The position numbers and the translations under genes are program-made. The notes under the pieces were generated by a model. The model searched no databases and was not told where the DNA came from. It worked only from the letters and a program-made list of their open reading frames with translations. From positions 62,001-126,000 of the forward strand of contig NZ_BONF01000032.1 in the NCBI RefSeq assembly GCF_016862575.1: a DNA stretch of 64,000 nucleotides. Reading direction: 5' to 3'. This document shows positions 44,535 to 52,996 of the stretch, in pieces (position 1 is the first letter of the stretch; each line of letters opens with the position of its first letter). This DNA is from Catellatospora bangladeshensis. Its GTDB lineage: Bacteria > Actinomycetota > Actinomycetes > Mycobacteriales > Micromonosporaceae.

Positions 44535-46576
44535 GCGGCGGCTTCCTGCGGGGCGTCGGCGGCCGGGGCCGACGGGCCGGTGTTGACGCGCGAGCGCACC
44601 ACGTCGACGACGTGCGCGACGGCCTCGTCGAGGCTGACGCCGTTGCGCTGCGAGCCGTCGCGGTAGCGGAAGGACACCGTGCCGTCGGCCAGGTCCTGGT
44701 CGCCGACGATCGCCATGAACGGGATCTTCTGCTGCTGCGCGGTGCGGATCTTCTTCTGCATCCGCTCGTCGGAGGAGTCCACCTCGGCCCGGATGCCCTG
44801 CTTGCGCAGCCGCGCGACGAAGTCGAACAGGAACGCGGTGTGCCCGGCCTCGTCGTCGGAGCGGATCGGGATGCCCACCACCTGCACCGGCGCCAGCCAG
44901 GCCGGGAACGCGCCCGCGTAGTGCTCGGTGAGCACGCCGATGAAGCGCTCGATCGAGCCGAACTTGGCACAGTGGATCATCACCGGCTGCTGCCGGGAGC
45001 CGTCGGCGGCCTGGTACTCCAACTCGAAGCCGCGCGGCTGGTTGAAGTCGTACTGGATGGTCGACATCTGCCAGGTGCGGCCGATGGCGTCCTTGGCCTG
45101 CACGGAGATCTTCGGGCCGTAGAAGGCCGCGCCGCCCGGGTCCGGGACCAGGGTCAGGCCGGTGTCCCGGGCGCACTGCTCCAGCACCGCGGTCGCGGTC
45201 GCCCAGTCCTCCTCCGAGCCGACGAACTTCTCCGGCTTGGAGTCGTCACGGGTGGACAGCTCCAGGAAGAAGTCGGTGATGCCGAAGTCCTTGAGCAGGC
45301 CGAGCACGAAGTCCAGCAGGTGCTTGATCTCGGCGGCGGCCTGCTCCTTGGTCACGTACGAGTGCGAGTCGTCCTGGGTGAAGCCGCGCACCCGGGTCAG
45401 GCCGTGGATCACGCCCGACTTCTCGAACCGGTACACCGAGCCGAACTCGAACAGCCGGATCGGCAGCTCGCGGTAGGAGCGCCCGCGCGAGCGGTAGATC
45501 AGGTTGTGCATCGGGCAGTTCATGGCCTTGAGGTAGTAGTCGCTGCCCTCCATGTCCATCGGCGGGAACATGGTCTCCTTGTAGTAGGGCAGGTGACCCG
45601 AGGTGTGGAAGAGGCCTTCCTTGGTGATGTGCGGCGTCCCGACGTACTGGAAGCCCTCCTCGATGTGGCGCAGGCGGACGTAGTCCTCCATCTCGCGCTT
45701 GATCACACCGCCCTTGGGGTGGAACACGGCCAGGCCGGAGCCGATCTCGTCGGGGAAGCTGAACAGGTCGAGGTCGGTGCCGAGCTTGCGGTGGTCGCGC
45801 CGGGCCGCCTCCTCCAGCAGCTTCAGGTAGTCCTTGAGCTGGTCGCGGGTCGGCCACGCGGTGCCGTAGACCCGCTGCAGCTGCGGGTTCTTCTCCGAGC
45901 CGCGCCAGTACGCCGCCGCGGAGCGCATCAGCTTGAACGCGCCGATCAGGCGGGTGGACGGCAGGTGCGGGCCGCGGCACAGGTCGCCCCAGCAGCGCTT
46001 GCCGCTCTTGGCGTCGAAGTTGTCGTAGATGGTCAGCTCGCCGCCGCCGACCTCCATCACGTCGTCGCCCGCGTCGCCCTTGATGTCGACCAGCTCGAGC
46101 TTGAACGGCTCGTCCTTCAGCTCGGCCTTGGCCTCGTCCAGGGTCTCGAAGCGGCGGCGCTTGAAGGTCTGCCCCGACTTGACGATCTCCTGCATACGCT
46201 TCTCGATCTTGTCGAGATCGTCCGGGTGGAACGGCTTGGCCACGCCGAAGTCGTAGTAGAAGCCGTTGTCGATCGGCGGGCCGATCCCGAGCTTGGCCTC
46301 GGGGAAGATGTCCTGCACGGCCTGGGCCAGCACGTGCGCGGTGGAGTGGCGCAGCACCGCGAGCCCGTCCGGGCTGTCGATGGCGACCGGCTCGACCTCG
46401 GTGTCCACCTCGGGAGCCCAGTCCAGGTCGCGCAGGCGGCCCTCGGGGTCGCGCACCACCACGATCGCCTTGGCGCCGTGCACCGGCAGGCCGGCCGCGG
46501 CGATCGCGTCCGCGCCCGTCGTCCCGGCCCGGACGACGACGGGGTCGGCCTGGGGCGGGCTGGTGGGTGCGTTCAC
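44531..46576 (-). CDS. thrS: Threonine-tRNA ligase
   Basis: Charges tRNA-Thr. The 681-residue class II synthetase has an N-terminal TGS-like domain, the editing domain [10 protein letters not shown], catalytic motif 2 region [29 protein letters not shown], zinc-site NCPMHN, and motif 3 [13 protein letters not shown]. The GTG start follows GAGGAG with 6 nt spacing. No T-box leader is evident in the 163-nt divergent region. Confidence 0.97.
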   Translation of the reverse strand: MNAPTSPPQADPVVVRAGTTGADAIAAAGLPVHGAKAIVVVRDPEGRLRDLDWAPEVDTEVEPVAIDSPDGLAVLRHSTAHVLAQAVQDIFPEAKLGIGPPIDNGFYYDFGVAKPFHPDDLDKIEKRMQEIVKSGQTFKRRRFETLDEAKAELKDEPFKLELVDIKGDAGDDVMEVGGGELTIYDNFDAKSGKRCWGDLCRGPHLPSTRLIGAFKLMRSAAAYWRGSEKNPQLQRVYGTAWPTRDQLKDYLKLLEEAARRDHRKLGTDLDLFSFPDEIGSGLAVFHPKGGVIKREMEDYVRLRHIEEGFQYVGTPHITKEGLFHTSGHLPYYKETMFPPMDMEGSDYYLKAMNCPMHNLIYRSRGRSYRELPIRLFEFGSVYRFEKSGVIHGLTRVRGFTQDDSHSYVTKEQAAAEIKHLLDFVLGLLKDFGITDFFLELSTRDDSKPEKFVGSEEDWATATAVLEQCARDTGLTLVPDPGGAAFYGPKISVQAKDAIGRTWQMSTIQYDFNQPRGFELEYQAADGSRQQPVMIHCAKFGSIERFIGVLTEHYAGAFPAWLAPVQVVGIPIRSDDEAGHTAFLFDFVARLRKQGIRAEVDSSDERMQKKIRTAQQQKIPFMAIVGDQDLADGTVSFRYRDGSQRNGVSLDEAVAHVVDVVRSRVNTGPSAPAADAPQEAAA

Positions 46577-46727
46577 GATGATCTCCTCAAGCTCTCTGCA
46601 GCGGTTTGTCCGGCTCCGGCCATGCTATCGGTCCGGCTGATCATGCCGGTTACCGGTTCCGGCCCGCGCGGCCCGGCGCCCGGCGCAACTAATGCCCGTT
46701 CCGCCCGGATACGCCGCGTCTGCGCGA

Positions 46728-46733
46728 TACCGT
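46728..46733 (+). promoter_or_regulatory. Possible leaderless promoter -10 of the GGDEF-EAL gene
   Basis: TACCGT matches TANNNT and lies 6 nt before the GTG at 46740. The start has no ribosome site. A leaderless transcript would explain both facts. No -35 was identified. Confidence 0.35.
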
Positions 46734-46739
46734 CGATAA

Positions 46740-49706
46740 GTGTCACCAGACCTCACGCTCGGGGTCCTGTCGCCCTTCCTCGGCGGTTGGTACTACGGGG
46801 GTGTGCTGGCGGGGATCGCGCGCGCCGCCGCGGCGGCGGGCGCGGGCGTCGTCGCGATCCAGACGCTGGACGCCGGCACCGAGCACATCGAGGTCACCGA
46901 GCCGTCCGACCTGACCTACCCGGTGGCCTGGCAGCACGTCTCCGGCTTCGTGGTGGTGCTGCGCGCGGCCACCCACCGCTACCTGGCCGCGATCAAGGCG
47001 ACCGGGCGGCCGCTGGTCTTCGTCAGCCACCCGATGCCCGAGCTGGGCTGCCCGGTGGTCATGCCGGACAACCGCACCGGCATCACCGAGGCGATCGACC
47101 ACCTGGTCGCGCACGGGCACCGCCGGATCGGCTTCGCCGGGCACCTGCCCACCGCCGACGTGCGTGAGCGCTATGACGCCTACTGCCAGGCGCTGGCCGG
47201 TCACGGTATCGAGCCCGACCCCCGGCTGCTGTTCGCCGCGACCACCAACCAGGTCGACGGCGGCGAGCAGGCCGCCCGGCGCATGCTGGCCGCCGGGATG
47301 CCGGCCACGGCGACCGTCGTGGCCACCGACGAGAACGCGACCGGCATCATGGACGTCCTCACCGCCGCCGGTCTGCGGCTGCCACAGGACCAGGCGCTGG
47401 TCGGCTTCGACGACCTGCGCTCCAGTTCGTACCTGGTCCCGCGGCTCACCACGGTGCGCCAGCCGATGGAGATGATCGGCCGGACGGCGGCCGAGACGCT
47501 GCTGGCGGCGCTGCGCGGCGCGCCCGCGGACGGGCAGATCCTCGTGCCGACCTCGCTCATCGTCCGGGAGTCCTGCGGATGCAGCGGCGACGTCGCCTTC
47601 CACACCGACACCGCTCCCCAGCCGCACCGGCGGCTGGCCGACCTGATCGCCATCGCGGTGTCCCCGGTGCACGGCTCGCTGTCGGCGGCCGAGTCGGCCG
47701 ACATCGTGCACTCCGCGGCGGTGGTCGCGCGGGCGGTGGAGGACACCCCCGCGGCCGTGACCGCCCGGCCCTCCTGCGAGGAGGTGCGGCTGGCCCTGGA
47801 GCTGCTGCTGCGCCTGTCCGGCGGGCGCCCCGAGGCGCTGTACGAGATCGCGCACCTGATCCGCGACTACGGCCGGCCCGCCAACGGGGTGCTGCTCATG
47901 CTCATGGAGATGCGCGGGCGCACCCTGTTCCAGGACAGCGTCCGGCTGCGCGAGACGCTGACCGCTCAGTACGAGGTCGGCATGGAGCTGCTGCGCGGTC
48001 ACCAGGAGCCGGCCCGGCTCGGCTGGATGCGCCGCACCTGGGTGCGGGCGGGCTGCTTCGGCCTGTGGAGCGGGGGCCGGCCACCGGCGCTGTCGGACGC
48101 CACGCTGGAGACCGCCGGGATGTTCCTGTCCGGCGGGAACAGCACCCTCCCGCTGCCGGCGCAGCCGGTCAGCGAGTTCCCGCCGCAACTGCTGCGCGAC
48201 CAGGCCGATCCGGCGGCGAACCTCATCGTCTTCGTGGTGCCGGTCAAGAGCGGGACCAGCGACTGGGGCTACCTGGCGGTGGTGGACGTGGTGTCGTCGG
48301 TCGGCGCGACCGGCCGGGAGCCGTTCAACCAGTGGGCCGCGCTGCTGGCGGTGGCGCTGGACCGGCAGGCGCTGCTGAAGGAGTCGCTGCGGCAGAAGGA
48401 GCAGCTGCGCATCGCCGCGCTGTACGACGAGCTGACCGGCCTGCCCAACCGCACCCTGTTCCTGGACCGGCTGCGCCAGGCCATCCGGCAGTCCCGGCGG
48501 CGCACCGGCCGCCCGTTCGGCGTGCTGTTCCTCGACCTCGACGGGTTCAAGGTGGTCAACGACAGCCTCGGCCACTCGGCCGGCGACCGGCTGCTCAAGC
48601 AGGTCGCCAAGCGCATCCGGTCCACCCTGCGCGAGTCCGACACGGTGGCCCGGTTCGGCGGCGACGAGTTCCTGGTGCTGCTCGACGACGTCACCGCACC
48701 GCACACCCCGGCGCAGGTCGCCGAGCGGCTGCACGCCGTGCTCGCGCAGCCGTTCCACCTGCACGGCCAGGACGTGGTGGTCACCGCGAGCATCGGCATC
48801 ACGCTGTCCAGCCGCCGCTACAGCAACGCCGAGGACCTGCTGCGCGACGCCGACATCGCGATGTACTCCGCGAAGTCGCGGCACAAGGGGCGGCACGCGG
48901 TCTTCGACGTGGCGATGCACGCCAAGGCGGTCACCCGGCTGCAGATCGAGACCGAGCTGCGCCAGGCGCTGGACAACGGCGAGTTCGAGGTGCACTACCA
49001 GCCGATCGTGCTGCTGCGCTCGGGCCAGACCAAGGGCTTCGAGGCGCTGATCCGCTGGCGGCACCCGCTGCGCGGGCTGCTGTCGCCGGCCGAGTTCCTG
49101 CCCATCGCCGAGGAGACCGGCCTCATCGTGCCGATCGGCCGGTGGATCGTCGACGAGTGCTGCCGCCAGCTCGCCGCCTGGTACGCCGCGGGCGCGCCGA
49201 GCGGGCTGAGCGTCGCGGTCAACATCTCCAACCGGCAGTTCTGGGGCGGCAACGTGATCGACGACATCGCCGAGGCGCTGGACCGGCACCGGCCGCCCGG
49301 CGGCAGCCTCGCCGTGGAGATCACCGAGGGCGTGGTGATGGAGAACGTCGCCCCGGCCCGCGACATCCTGAACATGCTGCACGAGCTGGGCTGCCAGCTG
49401 CACGTCGACGACTTCGGCACCGGCTACTCCTCGCTGGAGGCGCTGCACCGGCTGCCCATCGACGCGCTGAAGATCGACCGGTCGTTCGTGTGGCAGATCA
49501 ACACCGACCGGCGCAGCGGCGAGCTGGTGCGCACCATCGTGCTGATGGGACGCAACCTCGGCCTGGACCTGATCGCCGAGGGCATCGAGACCGAGCAGCA
49601 GCGGGCCCACCTGCTCCGGCTCGGCTGCGGCTACGGCCAGGGCTTCCTGTTCTCCAAGCCGGTGGTCGCGGACGTGGCGTACACCTTGCTCCGCGAGGAC
49701 GCCTAG
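46740..49706 (+). CDS. Sensor-linked diguanylate cyclase/phosphodiesterase (LacI-type sensor, GGDEF and EAL)
   Basis: A 988-residue c-di-GMP enzyme. Residues 1-280 are a LacI/ribose-binding-type ligand fold (LTLGVLSPFLGGWYYGGVLAGIARAA; VATDENATGIMDVLTAAGLRLPQDQALVGFDD; TSLIVRESCGC) without an HTH. A linker of about 280 residues follows. GGDEF is intact at about 560-720, with an I-site RESD five residues before FGGDEF. EAL (735-985) keeps EALIRWRHP, EITEGVVM, DDFGTGYSSLEAL, KIDRSFV and EGIETEQ. No membrane segment is seen, so the sensor is cytoplasmic. The ligand, perhaps a sugar, is unknown. Confidence 0.88.
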   Translation: MSPDLTLGVLSPFLGGWYYGGVLAGIARAAAAAGAGVVAIQTLDAGTEHIEVTEPSDLTYPVAWQHVSGFVVVLRAATHRYLAAIKATGRPLVFVSHPMPELGCPVVMPDNRTGITEAIDHLVAHGHRRIGFAGHLPTADVRERYDAYCQALAGHGIEPDPRLLFAATTNQVDGGEQAARRMLAAGMPATATVVATDENATGIMDVLTAAGLRLPQDQALVGFDDLRSSSYLVPRLTTVRQPMEMIGRTAAETLLAALRGAPADGQILVPTSLIVRESCGCSGDVAFHTDTAPQPHRRLADLIAIAVSPVHGSLSAAESADIVHSAAVVARAVEDTPAAVTARPSCEEVRLALELLLRLSGGRPEALYEIAHLIRDYGRPANGVLLMLMEMRGRTLFQDSVRLRETLTAQYEVGMELLRGHQEPARLGWMRRTWVRAGCFGLWSGGRPPALSDATLETAGMFLSGGNSTLPLPAQPVSEFPPQLLRDQADPAANLIVFVVPVKSGTSDWGYLAVVDVVSSVGATGREPFNQWAALLAVALDRQALLKESLRQKEQLRIAALYDELTGLPNRTLFLDRLRQAIRQSRRRTGRPFGVLFLDLDGFKVVNDSLGHSAGDRLLKQVAKRIRSTLRESDTVARFGGDEFLVLLDDVTAPHTPAQVAERLHAVLAQPFHLHGQDVVVTASIGITLSSRRYSNAEDLLRDADIAMYSAKSRHKGRHAVFDVAMHAKAVTRLQIETELRQALDNGEFEVHYQPIVLLRSGQTKGFEALIRWRHPLRGLLSPAEFLPIAEETGLIVPIGRWIVDECCRQLAAWYAAGAPSGLSVAVNISNRQFWGGNVIDDIAEALDRHRPPGGSLAVEITEGVVMENVAPARDILNMLHELGCQLHVDDFGTGYSSLEALHRLPIDALKIDRSFVWQINTDRRSGELVRTIVLMGRNLGLDLIAEGIETEQQRAHLLRLGCGYGQGFLFSKPVVADVAYTLLREDA

Positions 49707-49716
49707 ACTGCCGATC

Positions 49717-50187
49717 ATGTGGCAGCTCCTGACGACCCTGGCCGTCCTCGCCGCGCTCGCCGTCGCCTGGTGGCTGCTGCGCGCCCGCACCCGCCCGAAG
49801 GCAGGCCCGGCCGGCAAGCGCCCGCCCGCCCGGCCGGTGCCCCGCGCGCCGAAGGCGGACAAGGCGCCGAAGTCCGGGCCGCAGCCCGGTGAGATCTGGT
49901 GGGCCGACGTGCCCTACGAGGACGGCACCGGCTCCAAGGTGCGCCCGTGCGTGGTGCTGCGGTTCAAGCGCGGCGCGTACGAGGTCCTGAAGATCACCAG
50001 CCAGGACCAGCGGCACCGCACCGACCACATCGAGATCCCCACCACGACCTGGGACGCCGACGCCGACCACAACAGCTTCCTCGACCTCAGCGACCCGATC
50101 ACGATCTCGACCCCGGCCTTCTCCAACCGGGCCGGCTCGCTCGACACCGTCGTCTGGCGCAAGGTCCGCACCCTGCACGGGGTCTGA
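49717..50187 (+). CDS. Membrane-anchored PemK/MazF-like protein
   Basis: 156 residues. An N-terminal membrane helix (LLTTLAVLAALAVAWWLL) is followed by a basic Pro-rich linker and then a PemK/MazF-like domain from about residue 55: PGEIWWADVPYEDGTGSKVRPCVVL, LKITSQDQ and DTVVWRKVRTL. Classical MazF toxins are soluble mRNA interferases with an adjacent antitoxin. None is seen here, so toxicity is uncertain. It lies 10 nt after the GGDEF-EAL stop and may be cotranscribed with it. Confidence 0.75.
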   Translation: MWQLLTTLAVLAALAVAWWLLRARTRPKAGPAGKRPPARPVPRAPKADKAPKSGPQPGEIWWADVPYEDGTGSKVRPCVVLRFKRGAYEVLKITSQDQRHRTDHIEIPTTTWDADADHNSFLDLSDPITISTPAFSNRAGSLDTVVWRKVRTLHGV

Positions 50188-50203
50188 CTTCCGGCTTCCC
50201 CCG

Positions 50204-50239
50204 GCTCTCGCCCTGCGGCAGGTGCAGCAGGGCGAGAGC
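50204..50239. terminator. Bidirectional terminator between convergent genes
   Basis: GCTCTCGCCCTGC (50204-50216) pairs perfectly with GCAGGGCGAGAGC (50227-50239), loop 10 nt. It lies between the PemK-like gene and the convergent adenosine-deaminase-type gene. Confidence 0.8.
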
Positions 50240-50251
50240 TTCGAGCACGGG

Positions 50252-51280
50252 TCAACTGGCCGTCGCCGCGTAGGCGTCGATCTCGGCCAGCAGAGCGGAC
50301 TTGACCTGGCCGCTCGCAAAGGAGTGGCGCACGCCCTGCCGGGCCAGCTCGGCCACCCCGGCCGCATCCAGGTCCAGCAGCTTCGCCGCCACCAGGTACT
50401 CGTTGTTGAGGGTGGTGCCGAACATCGGCGGGTCGTCGGAGTTGACGCTCACCGGCACGCCCGCCGCCACCAGCTTCGCCAGCGGGTGCTCGGCCAGGTC
50501 CGCCACGGCCCGGGTACGCAGGTTCGACGTCGGGCACACCTCCAGCGGGATGCCGTGCTCGCCGAGATACTCCAGCAGCGCCGGATCCTCGGCGGCGAAG
50601 ATGCCGTGGCCGATGCGCTCGGCGCCCAGCTCGCGGATCGCGTCCCAGACCGTCTGCGCGCCGGTGGTCTCCCCGGCGTGCGGCACGCTGCGCAGCCCGG
50701 CCGCGCGGGCGGCGTCGAAGTACGGCTTGAACTGCGGCCGCGGCACCCCGATCTCGGGCCCGCCTAGGCCGAAGCTGATCAGCCCGTCCGGCCGCTGGTC
50801 CAGCGCGATGCGCAGGGTCTGCTCCGCCGACGGCAGCCCGGCCTCACCCGGGATGTCGAAGCACCACCGCAGCACCAGGCCGAACTCCTTCTCCGCCTCC
50901 CGCCGCGCGTCCTCGATGGCCTCGCAGAACGCCTCCGCCGGGATGCCCCGCGCGACGCTGGAATACGGCGTGACGGTCAGCTCGGCGTAGCGCACCTGCT
51001 GCGCGGCCAGGTCCTGGGCCACGCCGTAGGTCAGCGTGCGCACGTCCTCGGCGTCGCGGATCAGGTCGACCACGCTCAGGTACACCTCGACGAAGTGCGC
51101 GAAGTCGGTGAAGGTGAAGTACTCGGCCAGCAGGGCCGGGTCGGCGGGCACCGGGCTGCGGCCCTCGTGCCGGGCGGCCAGCTCGGCCACGGTCCGGGGC
51201 GACGCGGAGCCCACGTGGTGCACGTGCAGCTCGGCCTTGGGCAGCCCGGCGATGAAACCAGCAAGATCGTCACTAGCCAT
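50252..51280 (-). CDS. Adenosine-deaminase-family amidohydrolase
   Basis: A 342-residue zinc-dependent deaminase. The metal/catalytic motifs are ELHVHHVG (HxH), SVPHAGET, RIGHGI, CPTSN and VNSDDPPMFGTTLNNEY. This is the ADA/AMP deaminase family. The motif HVHHVG, in place of the usual HLHLEG, may indicate a subfamily acting on another amino-purine nucleoside, such as aminodeoxyfutalosine. The exact substrate cannot be assigned. Single gene, stopping at the hairpin at 50204-50239. Confidence 0.85.
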   Translation of the reverse strand: MASDDLAGFIAGLPKAELHVHHVGSASPRTVAELAARHEGRSPVPADPALLAEYFTFTDFAHFVEVYLSVVDLIRDAEDVRTLTYGVAQDLAAQQVRYAELTVTPYSSVARGIPAEAFCEAIEDARREAEKEFGLVLRWCFDIPGEAGLPSAEQTLRIALDQRPDGLISFGLGGPEIGVPRPQFKPYFDAARAAGLRSVPHAGETTGAQTVWDAIRELGAERIGHGIFAAEDPALLEYLGEHGIPLEVCPTSNLRTRAVADLAEHPLAKLVAAGVPVSVNSDDPPMFGTTLNNEYLVAAKLLDLDAAGVAELARQGVRHSFASGQVKSALLAEIDAYAATAS

Positions 51281-51367
51281 GCGGGCACCCTACCTCTCCG
51301 TACCCGATCATTCGCTACCGGTCACCACCCGCGCGCGGCCACGCGCGGCCACGCGTGGCCACGCCAA

Positions 51368-51442
51368 GATCGTCCAACTTGCCTGGCACACGGGCGTATC
51401 TTGGGCGCGCATTCGCCCAAGTGCCAGGCAAGTCGGACGATC
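51368..51442. repeat. 75-bp palindromic intergenic element, copy 3
   Basis: Arms of 22 bp (51368-51389 and 51421-51442) with one mismatch, sharing the CTTGCCTGGCA core of copy 2, and an inner TTGGGCG/CGCCCAA hairpin (51401-51420). It lies between the adenosine-deaminase-type start and the methyltransferase stop, 42 nt from that stop. The best preserved of the three copies. Confidence 0.85.
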
Positions 51443-51483
51443 AAGCGCCGCGCGAGGGCCCGCGCCGCCGCGCGCGGCGGGGG

Positions 51484-52278
51484 TCAGTGGTTCGCGGGGG
51501 TGCGGTGGCCGACGGCGAAGACGCGGCGGAACGGGAAGTCGACCACGTCGCCGTGGGCCGGGTACGCGGCCGCGAGCTGCGGTTCCAGCTCGGCGCAGAA
51601 CGCCGCCCAGTCGCCTTCGGACAGCAGCGCTCGCACGGGGCGCAGGGCGGTGCCGGACAGCCAGGTGAGCACCGGGTGCGGGCCCCCGGTCACCGGCAGC
51701 TGGTGCAGGTAGGTGGTCTCCCACACGTCGGCCGCGCAGCCGGCGTCGCGCAGCAGCCGGGCGTACTCGGCCGGCTCGGGCACGCCGCGCACCTGCTCGC
51801 CGACGACGCCGAGCCGGTCCGCCCAGCGCGGCGACAGGCACAGGTCACGCAGCGCCTGGTGGGCGGGGGCGTCATGGTTGCCGGGCACCTGGAGCCCGAG
51901 CCAGCCGCCCGCGGGCAGCTCCCCCGCCCAGACGCTGACGAGTTCCTCCTGGCCGGGCACCCACTGCAGCACGGCGTTGGTGACGACCACGTCCGTCTCG
52001 GGGCCGGGGCGCCAGTCGCGTACGTCACCCACCGCGTAGTCGACCGGGCCGTCCGCGCCCTGGTCGGCGACCGCGCGCTCGATCATCTCGGCCGAGGAGT
52101 CGATGCCCCGCACGGCCGCCCCGGGCCAGCGGGCGGCGAGCGTCGCGGTGAGGTTGCCGGGGCCGCAGCCGAGGTCCACGACCTCGCGCGGCTTGTCCGC
52201 CCGTACCCGCGCGAGCAGGTCGGCGAAGGGACGGCCGCGCTCGTCGGCGAAGCGCAGGTAGGTGTCCGGGTTCCACAT
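51484..52278 (-). CDS. tam: Trans-aconitate 2-methyltransferase-like SAM methyltransferase
   Basis: A 264-residue class I methyltransferase. MWNPDTYLRFADERGRPFADLLARV is the hallmark Tam N-terminus. The SAM site is VVDLGCGPGNLT, followed by GIDSSAEMIE and AVLQWVPGQE. Tam detoxifies trans-aconitate arising from the TCA cycle. I chose ATG at 52278 because GGAGG stands 5 nt upstream; an ATG at 52290 is less likely. Confidence 0.85.
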   Translation of the reverse strand: MWNPDTYLRFADERGRPFADLLARVRADKPREVVDLGCGPGNLTATLAARWPGAAVRGIDSSAEMIERAVADQGADGPVDYAVGDVRDWRPGPETDVVVTNAVLQWVPGQEELVSVWAGELPAGGWLGLQVPGNHDAPAHQALRDLCLSPRWADRLGVVGEQVRGVPEPAEYARLLRDAGCAADVWETTYLHQLPVTGGPHPVLTWLSGTALRPVRALLSEGDWAAFCAELEPQLAAAYPAHGDVVDFPFRRVFAVGHRTPANH

Positions 52279-52418
52279 GGCGTCCTCCATCGCAAACCGT
52301 ACGTCCGTCTTGTTTACGATAACGCCTGCGGGCTCCGGACAGCAACGAGCCCCGCATACAGGGCAGGATGCGGGGCTCGGAGCGCTCCAGCGCGCCGTGC
52401 GGCAGCGCGGAACGACAA

Positions 52419-52443
52419 ACGGGCCGGTCCGAGACCGGCCCGT
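52419..52443 (-). terminator. Terminator of the cold-shock gene
   Basis: ACGGGCCGGTC (52419-52429) pairs perfectly with GACCGGCCCGT (52433-52443), with a 3-nt loop, beginning 15 nt after the cold-shock stop codon. Confidence 0.85.
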
Positions 52444-52458
52444 AAGGTGTCGGGGAGA

Positions 52459-52662
52459 TCAGAGCGGGCGAACCGCGTCCGCCTGCGGGCCCTTGGCGCC
52501 CTGCACGATCTCGAACTCCACGCGCTGGTTCTCCTCGAGGCTGCGGAAGCCGCTGGCCTGGATCGCGGAGAAGTGCACGAAGACGTCAGCGCCACCACCG
52601 TCGACGGAGATGAAGCCGAAGCCCTTGTCGGCGTTGAACCACTTGACGGTTCCCTGAGCCAT
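52459..52662 (-). CDS. Cold-shock domain protein (Csp)
   Basis: A 67-residue nucleic-acid-binding protein of the CspA family. RNP1 KGFGFI and RNP2 VFVHFSAI are intact, with [10 protein letters not shown] at the start and KGPQADAV at the end. It unwinds or chaperones mRNA. Start ATG at 52662. The upstream leader of at least 100 nt is AT-richer in part and could carry temperature-responsive structure, as in other csp genes. Confidence 0.95.
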   Translation of the reverse strand: MAQGTVKWFNADKGFGFISVDGGGADVFVHFSAIQASGFRSLEENQRVEFEIVQGAKGPQADAVRPL

Positions 52663-52996
52663 TTTCACCAATTCCTTGCGCAAAACGAACCGCTCCGCAC
52701 ACCTCGTGCGGGGGCTGGCCACTTGAGCAGCGGCACCTGCGGTCCTCTCAGGGAGGGCAACGCGAGCAGACCACTTACACAAAAACCGCCGCCAGTGTAG
52801 CCCAGACGATCGCGCCGTGGGGGGCCGGGATGATCGTCACATCACGTGCAGGGCTGGTTTCCGAATCGTTACGAACCTTACTGTTGTCAGCGCTGGACAG
52901 TTCGAGATCGAAAGCGCTTGCATAACTTGCGTCACCTTGCGGTAGTCCGTCACCCAGTGGGCTGCGCTCCGACACAGTTACGAGGAGGAAACTCCA
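52663..52996. other. Divergent regulatory region between the cold-shock and sugar-transporter genes
   Basis: This 334-nt gene-free region holds the leader and promoter of the cold-shock gene and the control region of the sugar ABC operon. On the minus strand TACACT (RC of 52794-52799) is a possible -10 for the cold-shock gene. The right end holds the repeats listed at 52911-52940 and AGGAGGA before the binding-protein start. Confidence 0.5.
52911..52940 (+). promoter_or_regulatory. Direct CTTGC repeats and AAGCGCTT palindrome upstream of the sugar ABC operon
   Basis: CTTGC occurs at 52917, 52926 and 52936, spaced 9 and 10 nt, with an 8-bp palindrome AAGCGCTT overlapping the first. From memory, CTTGCA-type direct repeats serve as MalR sites upstream of actinobacterial maltose transport genes, and AAGCGCTT resembles LacI-family operator centres. 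It ends 57 nt before the binding-protein start. No LacI gene is near. Confidence 0.45.

Noticed and set aside
46743-49862. Open frame of over 1,000 codons on the minus strand
   Set aside because: It is antisense to the GGDEF-EAL gene. The amino-acid content (Arg, Gly, Val, Gln, His rich) is typical of the reverse frame of a high-GC gene and no domain is visible.
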